A stretch of 64,000 nt of DNA from Sporobacter sp038405045 (GTDB lineage: Bacteria; Bacillota; Clostridia; Oscillospirales; Oscillospiraceae). The notes beneath the pieces were generated by a model, which had not been told where the DNA came from, ran no database searches, and saw nothing but the letters and a program-made list of their open reading frames with translations. The stretch's first letter is position 1, and the number at the start of each line of letters is the position of its first letter. Positions 57,857-64,000 of this stretch are shown piece by piece. The translations under genes and the position numbers were made by a program. The stretch is from assembly GCA_038405045.1 (NCBI GenBank), contig JBBZIV010000002.1, positions 124,001 through 188,000 of the forward strand, written 5' to 3'.

Positions 57857-58519
57857 ATGTTTAAAAACCTGCGTGAAACGATTAAAGCCTATCAAAAGCG
57901 CGACCCGGCGGCGCGCAGCGCGCTGGAGGTGTTCCTGCTGTATACCGGCCTGCACGCCGTGATGTATCACCGCCTGGCGCATTGGCTTTTCCGGCACAAG
58001 CTTCTCTTTCTGGCGCGCGTTGTCTCGCAGTGGTCACGCTTTTGGACGGGGGTGGAAATCCACCCCGGGGCAAAAATCGGCCGCCGCTTCGTCATAGACC
58101 ACGGCATGGGCATCGTCATCGGCGAAACGACGGAGATCGGTGACGACGTACTGCTCTATCAGGGCGTCACGCTCGGCGGCACCGGCAAGGACAAGGGCAA
58201 GCGCCACCCGACGCTGGGCAGCAACGTGATGGTCGGCGCGGGGGCAAAGGTGCTCGGCCCGTTCAAGGTCGGCGATAACGCGCGTATTGCGGCCAACGCC
58301 GTCGTCCTCAAAGAGGTGCCGCCGGACGCTACAGCCGTCGGCGTCCCGGCGCGGATTGTGAACGTTGCGGGCGTGAAGGTCAATTACGCCGAGATTGTCG
58401 ACCAAATCAGCGTGACGGACCCCGTCGCCGTCGAGCTGGCAACGCTTTGCGCGCAGGTGCAGCTCTTGGAAAAGAAGATGGCTGAGCAGCAGGCCGCGGC
58501 CTACAGGCGCGGCACTTAA
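57857..58519 (+). CDS. cysE: Serine O-acetyltransferase
   Basis: 220 residues from ATG at 57857 (AAGGAG 9 nt upstream). The N-terminal helical part (TIKAYQKRDPAARSALEVFL) is followed by hexapeptide repeats: GVEIHPGAKIGRRFVIDHGM, IVIGETTEIGDDVLLYQGVT, LGGTGKDKGKRHPTLGSNVM and VPPDATAVGVPARIV. The catalytic Asp/His pair lies in IDHG, and the second His in KGKRHPTLG. It makes O-acetylserine for cysteine synthesis. It is probably controlled by the upstream T-box and followed by cysS after 76 bp. Confidence 0.94.
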   Translation: MFKNLRETIKAYQKRDPAARSALEVFLLYTGLHAVMYHRLAHWLFRHKLLFLARVVSQWSRFWTGVEIHPGAKIGRRFVIDHGMGIVIGETTEIGDDVLLYQGVTLGGTGKDKGKRHPTLGSNVMVGAGAKVLGPFKVGDNARIAANAVVLKEVPPDATAVGVPARIVNVAGVKVNYAEIVDQISVTDPVAVELATLCAQVQLLEKKMAEQQAAAYRRGT

Positions 58520-58595
58520 GACGGCCAGATCGGACACACTGCCATGTCGAAATCTGCGCGGCGACAAAAAAAGCCGCTGAAACGGAGCGTTTGAA

Positions 58596-60002
58596 TTGAA
58601 GCTGTTTAACACGATGACCATGAAAAAAGAAGAATTTGTGCCACTGGCGCCCGGCGCCGTCAAGATGTACGCCTGCGGGCCGACGGTGTATAATTATATC
58701 CATGTCGGTAACGCGCGGCCGCTCATTATCTTTGACGTTTTGCGCCGCTATCTCGCGTATCGCGGGTATGATGTCACATTCGTGCAGAACTTCACGGATG
58801 TCGACGATAAGATTATCGGACGCGCTAAGGAAGAGGGGACGACGCCGGAAGCTGTTGCCGAGAAATACATTACCGAATATTTTAAAGACGCCGAGGGCCT
58901 TGGTGTTCGCGCGGCGACCATCCACCCGCGGGCCACGGAGAATATCGGCGAGATCATCAGCCTTATCGAAACGCTTGTCGACAAGGGCAGCGCTTACGTC
59001 TCAAACGGGGACGTGTACTTTAAAACATCATCGTTTCCGCAATACGGCAAGCTGTCGCACCAGCCGCTTGACGAGCTCATGGCCGGGGCGCGCATCGATG
59101 TGAGCGACGTTAAGGAAAGCCCGATGGACTTTGCGCTCTGGAAGGCGGCAAAGCCGGGCGAGCCGTTCTGGCAGTCCCCATGGGGGGCGGGGCGGCCGGG
59201 CTGGCACATCGAGTGCTCGGCCATGTCCAGCCGCTATCTGGGGAAGACGATTGACCTCCACTGCGGCGGGCAGGACCTCACCTTTCCGCACCATGAAAAT
59301 GAAATTGCCCAGTCGGAGGCGGCCAATGGCACAGAATTCGTCCGATACTGGCTGCATAACGGCTTTATCAGCATCGACAACAAAAAAATGTCCAAGTCAC
59401 TCGGTAATTTTTTCACCGTCCGGGAGGCGGCCGAGGCGTATGGGTACGATACGATCCGAATGTTCATGCTGATGAGCCACTATAGAAGCCCCCTCAACTA
59501 TTCCGGGGACATTCTCATACAGGCGAAAAACGCGCTGGACCGGCTGAAAACGTTTCGGAAGAATCTCTTGTTCGTTCAGCAAAACGGTGCTGACGGCGGC
59601 CTTTCCGAAAACGAGAAGACGGCCACAGCGGCGCTGCCGGGCTACCGCGAGCGGTTTATTGAAGCTATGGACGATGATTTTAACACGGCCGACGCCATCG
59701 CCGTTCTTTTCGAGCTTGTCCGCGAGGGCAACAGCATGACGGCAGCGGATAAAAACCCCTCCAAAGCGCTGGCGACGGCGATACTGGCGCTGTTTGACGA
59801 GCTGGACGGCGTCCTCGGCCTCTTGTACGCGGAAACGGGCGCGGAGAACCTCGCGGATACGGTAGAGGCGCTGATCGCCGCACGGCAGGCTGCCCGGCAA
59901 GCAAAAAATTGGGCCGAGGCCGACCGCATTCGCGACGACATCAAAGCGATGGGTATCGTTTTGGAGGACACACCGCAAGGCGTCAAATGGCACAAGGCTT
60001 AA
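58596..60002 (+). CDS. cysS: Cysteinyl-tRNA synthetase
   Basis: 468 residues starting at TTG (GGAG 8 nt upstream). The class I core has YACGPTVYNYIHVGNARPL (zinc Cys and HIGH-like HVGN), VTFVQNFTDVDDKII, GWHIECSAMS with the second zinc ligand, and NKKMSKSLGNF. The C-terminal DALR domain is typical, ending AEADRIRDDIKAMGIVLEDT. It charges tRNA-Cys. Co-transcription with cysE under one T-box couples cysteine synthesis and use. Confidence 0.96.
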   Translation: MKLFNTMTMKKEEFVPLAPGAVKMYACGPTVYNYIHVGNARPLIIFDVLRRYLAYRGYDVTFVQNFTDVDDKIIGRAKEEGTTPEAVAEKYITEYFKDAEGLGVRAATIHPRATENIGEIISLIETLVDKGSAYVSNGDVYFKTSSFPQYGKLSHQPLDELMAGARIDVSDVKESPMDFALWKAAKPGEPFWQSPWGAGRPGWHIECSAMSSRYLGKTIDLHCGGQDLTFPHHENEIAQSEAANGTEFVRYWLHNGFISIDNKKMSKSLGNFFTVREAAEAYGYDTIRMFMLMSHYRSPLNYSGDILIQAKNALDRLKTFRKNLLFVQQNGADGGLSENEKTATAALPGYRERFIEAMDDDFNTADAIAVLFELVREGNSMTAADKNPSKALATAILALFDELDGVLGLLYAETGAENLADTVEALIAARQAARQAKNWAEADRIRDDIKAMGIVLEDTPQGVKWHKA

Positions 60003-60020
60003 CGGCATGACGCACCGTAA

Positions 60021-60106
60021 TGTAGGGGCGGATTCCATATCCGCCCGTATAAGAAACGAATTCGTCAGAGACAAAATTTTGGGCGGATATAGAATCCGCC
60101 CCTACA
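60021..60106. repeat. Inverted pair of REP palindromes between cysS and polA
   Basis: A plus-oriented REP at 60021-60047 (TGTAGGGGCGG head) and a minus-oriented REP at 60081-60106 (ending CCGCCCCTACA), 33 bp apart. This is a typical paired REP unit, able to form a long hairpin with two side stems in RNA. It begins 18 bp after the cysS stop and may shape cysS mRNA ends. Confidence 0.88.
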
Positions 60107-60134
60107 GAAATCGAATGACAGGGGTGGATGATCC

Positions 60135-62768
60135 TTGAAGCTCATGGTGATAGACGGCAACAGCATCGTTAACAGAGCGTTTTACGCCATAAGGCTATTG
60201 ACGACGAAGGATGGCACACCGACAAACGCCGTTTACGGCTTTCTGACGATTCTTCAAAAGCTTCTCAACGAGGAAGCGCCCGACGCCGTCTGCGTCTGTT
60301 TCGACCTGCCCGCGCCGACGTTCCGCCACGAACAGTTCGAGGCCTACAAGGCGCAGCGGAAGGGGATGCCGGACGAGCTGGCCGTGCAGATGCCGATTCT
60401 CAAGGCGGTGCTCGATGCCATGAACATCCCGCGCTATGAGCTCTCCGGCTGGGAAGCCGACGACCTCATCGGGACGATTGCCCGCCGGTGCGAAGAAGCG
60501 GGCTGGGACGCTGTCATCGTCACGGGGGATAAGGATGCATTCCAGCTCGTCACCGAAAAAACGCACGTGCGCCATGTGAAGACGCGCATGGGGCAGACGG
60601 AGTCGACAGATTATACACCGGCTGTTTTCTTTGAGACGTACGGCTTTGAGCCGCTGAAAATGGTCGACCTCAAGGCTTTGATGGGCGACGCGTCCGACAA
60701 TATTCCCGGCGTCAAAGGCGTTGGCGAGAAAACGGCGCTTGACTTGGTGCGGCGCTTCGGCAGCCTTGAGGCGCTGTATACATTACTTCCGACGCTGGAC
60801 CTCACGGACAGCCTGAAAAAAAAGCTTGCTGACGGGAAAGAGGCCGCCGAGCTGTCGTACCAGCTGGCGACAATTTGCCGAGATGCGCCGATAGACTTCC
60901 ATCCCGAGGACAATAAACGCCGCCCGGCCAATAACGACGCCTTATACGCGCTGTTTCAGACGCTGGAATTTCAAAAACTGACGGACAAGTTCGTGCTGAC
61001 GAAGCCGAAAGAAGAGCAGGACGCTGCGCCGGAAAATGATATGTCTTTTCGCCGCGCCGATATTGTCACGGCGGCGGACGGTGGTGGTCTAATTACGAGG
61101 CTTGAAAGCGCCCGGTTCGTCGCGGTACGCTGCGATCTTGCGGCTGGGCTCCTCGCTGTTTGCGATGCCGATGAAAAAACTGTTTATCTCTTGAGCCGGG
61201 ATACAACAGACGGCTTTGACAGCGTCTTGCGCGCTTTATTCAGCGAAAACATTAAAAAAGTCGGGCACGACATTAAGGACACGCAGAGGGCCCTTTTAGG
61301 ACTCGGTATTGACGCGGGCGGTTGGGTTTTTGACACGGCGCTTGGCGCCTATCTCCTCTCGCCGACGGACAGCACATATCAGCTTGCCCGCCTAGCGGAA
61401 ACTTACGGCGGCTTTGCCTTAAAAACAGCGGAAGACGAAAACGGGCAGCTGACGCTGTATGGCGGGGCCGAGGAGGAGCGGCTCGCGGCGGAAGTGGCCG
61501 CCGTTGCGCGGCTTTATCCGGTCTTGACGCAAAAGCTGGCTGAAAACGGGATGGACAGGCTTTTTTATGACATTGAGCTGCCGCTTTGCCATGTACTGGC
61601 CGAAATGGAGCAGACGGGCTTTCTCATCGATAAGAGCGCCCTGCGCGACTTTGGACAGATGCTGTCCGTCAAAATCCAGGCGCTTGAAAAAGAGATTTAC
61701 GACCTTGCCGGGGAGCCATTTAATATCAATTCACCAAAGCAGTTGGGAACCGTTCTTTTCGACAGGCTGATGCTGCCCGCCCCGAAAAAGACGAAGACGG
61801 GGTATTCCACAAATATTGAGGTCCTTGAGTATCTTGCCGACAAGCATCCCATCATCGGGCACTTGATGGCGTACAGGGAGCTGACAAAGCTCAAATCCAC
61901 ATATGCCGACGGGCTTTTAAAGGTGATCTCCGACGACGGACGGATTCACACGAATTTTCAAATGACGGTGACGGCGACGGGCCGCCTGTCGTCAACCGAG
62001 CCGAACCTGCAGAACATCCCCGTTCGCAAGGAATCGGGCGGTGCGCTGCGAAAAATGTTTGTCGCGGGGCCCGGCAATGTTCTCGTCGACGCCGACTATT
62101 CGCAAATCGAGCTGCGCATTCTCGCACACCTGTCGGGCGATACGGTCATGCAGGCGGCGTTTCAAAACGGTGAGGATATCCACGCCGTGACGGCCTCACA
62201 GGTCTTCTTGACGAGGCCGGAGGACGTAACGCCTCTCATGCGCAGCCGGGCCAAGGCTGTTAACTTCGGCATTGTCTACGGCATTTCGGCCTTCTCGCTG
62301 GCGCAGGACATCGGTGTTACCGTGCCGGAAGCGCGGCTTTATATCGACAGCTACTTTGCCAAATACAGCGGCGTGCGCGCCTATATGCACGACATCGTCG
62401 AGCAGGCCAAGCGTGACGGGTTCGTCACAACGCTCTTCGGCCGCCGCCGGTATCTGCCGGAGCTGCGGTCAGGTAACTTTAACACGCGCGCCTTCGGCGA
62501 GCGCGTGGCGCGCAATACGCCCATGCAGGGGACGGCTGCCGACATCATCAAGCGCGCCATGGTGACGACCGCCGCCCGCCTGAAGGCCGAGGGCCTGACC
62601 GCAAAACTCATTTTGCAGATTCACGATGAGCTGATCGCCGAATGCCCCGAGCGCGAGGAGGAGGCCGTTAAAAGAATTCTAACGGCAGAAATGGAAAATG
62701 CCGCGGCCCTCGCCGTCCCGCTGACGGCTGAGGCACACGCGGGCAAAAGCTGGTATGCGGCCAAATGA
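60135..62768 (+). CDS. polA: DNA polymerase I
   Basis: 877 residues starting at TTG. The N-terminal 5' nuclease has VIDGNSIVNRAFYAIRLLTT, GWEADDLIGTIARR and MGDASDNIPGVKGVGEKTA. The middle 3'-5' exonuclease-like domain lacks the DxE metal motif (FVAVRCDLAAGLLAVCDADE), so proofreading is lost, as in many Gram-positive Pol I. The polymerase domain has VDADYSQIELRILAH, RSRAKAVNFGIVYGIS, and QIHDELIAE with the motif C His-Asp. It fills repair gaps and removes RNA primers. Confidence 0.96.
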   Translation: MKLMVIDGNSIVNRAFYAIRLLTTKDGTPTNAVYGFLTILQKLLNEEAPDAVCVCFDLPAPTFRHEQFEAYKAQRKGMPDELAVQMPILKAVLDAMNIPRYELSGWEADDLIGTIARRCEEAGWDAVIVTGDKDAFQLVTEKTHVRHVKTRMGQTESTDYTPAVFFETYGFEPLKMVDLKALMGDASDNIPGVKGVGEKTALDLVRRFGSLEALYTLLPTLDLTDSLKKKLADGKEAAELSYQLATICRDAPIDFHPEDNKRRPANNDALYALFQTLEFQKLTDKFVLTKPKEEQDAAPENDMSFRRADIVTAADGGGLITRLESARFVAVRCDLAAGLLAVCDADEKTVYLLSRDTTDGFDSVLRALFSENIKKVGHDIKDTQRALLGLGIDAGGWVFDTALGAYLLSPTDSTYQLARLAETYGGFALKTAEDENGQLTLYGGAEEERLAAEVAAVARLYPVLTQKLAENGMDRLFYDIELPLCHVLAEMEQTGFLIDKSALRDFGQMLSVKIQALEKEIYDLAGEPFNINSPKQLGTVLFDRLMLPAPKKTKTGYSTNIEVLEYLADKHPIIGHLMAYRELTKLKSTYADGLLKVISDDGRIHTNFQMTVTATGRLSSTEPNLQNIPVRKESGGALRKMFVAGPGNVLVDADYSQIELRILAHLSGDTVMQAAFQNGEDIHAVTASQVFLTRPEDVTPLMRSRAKAVNFGIVYGISAFSLAQDIGVTVPEARLYIDSYFAKYSGVRAYMHDIVEQAKRDGFVTTLFGRRRYLPELRSGNFNTRAFGERVARNTPMQGTAADIIKRAMVTTAARLKAEGLTAKLILQIHDELIAECPEREEEAVKRILTAEMENAAALAVPLTAEAHAGKSWYAAK

Positions 62769-63223
62769 TAACGATTGTGGAGGCGCAGGAGCGTGATATC
62801 CCAGCCGTTATGGAAATTGAGAGGGCGTCCATCACGCCGCCCTGGTCGGAGGGGACGCTGCTTGGTGAAGTAGGGCGCGTGGATACGGTTTTTAAGCTGG
62901 CGGTGGAGGACGGGCAGGTCTCCGGTTTTTTCATTGTCCGCTTTGCCGCCGACGAGGCGGAGCTTTATCAGATAGCCGTCCGCGAGTCCCGCCGGAAAAA
63001 GGGGATTGGCGATGCCCTCATGACGGACGCTCTGGCGGCCTGCCGCGCGCGCGCTGCCGCCGCCTTATACTTAGAGGTGCGAAAATCGAATGCCCCCGCG
63101 CTCATGCTTTATAAAAAGCACGGTTTTGTCCACGCGGGTCGGCGTAAAAATTATTACAGCAGTCCCGTGGAGGACGCCATCGTCCTGTCGTATCATTTTG
63201 AGGGCGACAAAGAAAGCGTGTAA
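62765..63223 (+). CDS. rimI: Ribosomal protein S18 alanine N-acetyltransferase
   Basis: A 152-residue GNAT protein: ITIVEAQERDIPAVMEIERA, SGFFIVRFAADEAELYQIAV, the acetyl-CoA loop VRESRRKKGIGDALMTDALA, LEVRKSNAPALMLYKKHGF and GRRKNYYSSPVEDAIVLSY. It acetylates the N-terminus of S18. It overlaps polA by 4 bp and precedes tsaD by 4 bp, the common neighbour. Confidence 0.92.
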   Translation: MITIVEAQERDIPAVMEIERASITPPWSEGTLLGEVGRVDTVFKLAVEDGQVSGFFIVRFAADEAELYQIAVRESRRKKGIGDALMTDALAACRARAAAALYLEVRKSNAPALMLYKKHGFVHAGRRKNYYSSPVEDAIVLSYHFEGDKESV

Positions 63224-63227
63224 AGAA

Positions 63228-64000
63228 ATGATTATTTTATCAATTGAAACATCCTGCGACGAGACGGCTGTCGCCGTTACGAAGGACGGGCGCTCGGTGC
63301 TGTCCGACGAGATTTTCTCACAGGCGGATTTGCATGCGCTGTATGGCGGCGTCGTCCCGGAGATCGCCTCGCGCAACCACGTTGCCGTTATCGGCCGCCT
63401 CACCGAGCAGGCGCTTAAAAAGGCTGGAATCACAAAAAAGGAAATTGACGCCGTCGCTGTCACATACGCGCCGGGTCTCGTTGGCGCCTTGCTCGTCGGT
63501 GTCAATTTTGCCAAAGGTCTGGCGCTGGCGCTCAACGTCCCGCTTATTCCTGTCCATCACATTAAGGGCCACATTGCCGCCAATTATATTGCTTTTCCAG
63601 AGCTTGAGCCGCCGTTTCTCGCCCTCATCGTCTCCGGCGGGAACAGCCTTATTGCCGACGTACGCGACTATACGGATATCGGCCTTGTCGGTGCCTCACG
63701 GGACGACGCGGCGGGCGAATGCTTTGATAAGGCAGCGCGTGTGCTCGGCCTGCCGTACCCCGGCGGCCGCCCAATGGACCTGCTGGCGCAGGCGGGAGAC
63801 GACACGGCCTTCACGCTCCCGCGCGCCAAAATCGAGGGCTCGCCGTATGATATGTCTTTTTCCGGGCTCAAAACAGCCGTCGTCAATATCGTCCACAACG
63901 CCGAGCAAAAAAACGAGACACTTGACAAAGCGTCTCTCGCGGCGTCGTTTGCCCGCGCTGTCAGCGAGACGCTCGTGCCACGGACGATGGCGGCAGCCCG
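63228..64000 (+). CDS. tsaD: tRNA N6-threonylcarbamoyladenosine synthase TsaD (partial at window end)
   Basis: The first ~257 codons of TsaD, open to the window edge. It reads IILSIETSCDETAVAVTKDG, LYGGVVPEIASRNHVAVIGR, APGLVGALLVGVNFAKGLA, the metal site HHIKGHIAANY and LIVSGGNSLI, then GEAFDKAAR-like GECFDKAARVLGLPYPGGR. With TsaB and TsaE it adds threonylcarbamoyl to A37 of tRNAs that read ANN codons. The ATG at 63228 has only a weak ribosome site; translation is probably coupled to rimI. The full gene should continue for roughly 80 more codons. Confidence 0.95.
   Translation, partial: MIILSIETSCDETAVAVTKDGRSVLSDEIFSQADLHALYGGVVPEIASRNHVAVIGRLTEQALKKAGITKKEIDAVAVTYAPGLVGALLVGVNFAKGLALALNVPLIPVHHIKGHIAANYIAFPELEPPFLALIVSGGNSLIADVRDYTDIGLVGASRDDAAGECFDKAARVLGLPYPGGRPMDLLAQAGDDTAFTLPRAKIEGSPYDMSFSGLKTAVVNIVHNAEQKNETLDKASLAASFARAVSETLVPRTMAAA

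Noticed and set aside
61080..61560. Active 3'-5' proofreading domain in polA
   Set aside because: The DxE metal ligands expected at the start of the exonuclease domain are absent, so the domain is structural only.

Overview
The window reads as a chromosomal segment of an anaerobic, spore-forming member of the Clostridia, probably near the Oscillospiraceae. The reasons are: sporulation and germination genes (gerW, sleB, spoVAC), a strongly expressed S-layer (SLH) protein, a T-box leader ahead of cysteine genes, the Gram-positive rimP-nusA-rnpM-ylxQ-infB-rbfA-nrnA-truB-ribF order, and moderately high GC with mixed ATG, GTG and TTG starts. The assignment is inferred from gene content, not from a marker phylogeny.

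Layout. 1-3.35 kb: an AT-richer decayed mobile island between two ~72 bp direct repeats, holding an ABC-3C-type (DUF2326) ATPase whose upstream partner is reduced to a 20-codon tail, an integrase relic, a SLOG protein and an XRE regulator with tandem operator-like repeats. 3.4-8.6 kb: a stalk-domain secreted protein, gerW with its DUF2953 partner, a B12-binding radical SAM enzyme and two small proteins. 8.6-34.3 kb: a large surface-polysaccharide locus. A leftward operon makes nucleotide sugars (UDP-L-FucNAc by CapE/CapF/CapG homologues, a cytosolic UDP-GlcNAc 4,6-dehydratase, and a PIG-L/WbqC/DegT-like trio). A rightward operon of overlapping genes supplies a PglD-like acetyltransferase, a PglC-like phosphoglycosyl transferase, glycosyltransferases, acyl and pyruvyl transferases, a Wzy-like polymerase, and a flippase fused to an F420-hydrogenase-beta-like redox domain. 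A Wzz/BY-kinase protein with an altered P-loop and an MprF-like enzyme with an L,D-transpeptidase follow.

35-52.6 kb is mostly core: prs-pth, sleB, TGS-less thrS, an HtrA protease, an SLH transglutaminase, spoVAC, an XpaC-like protein, and the nusA-infB operon, whose short leader carries an intrinsic terminator. 52.8-56.8 kb: the S-layer gene behind a fully consensus promoter and a ~400 nt leader, then a second stalk-domain protein. 56.8-64 kb: a T-box leader, then a REP-associated tyrosine transposase (RAYT) flanked by palindromic REP elements and carrying one REP-like copy in frame inside its own coding sequence, then cysE, cysS, an inverted REP pair, polA, rimI and a partial tsaD.

Most noteworthy: the RAYT/REP system inside the T-box-cys operon, the flippase-redox fusion that keeps an internal ribosome site, the double-glycosyltransferase fusion, the P-loop Lys to Arg change in the BY-kinase, two genes that seem to start at ATT and GTT, and the terminator in the rimP-nusA leader.
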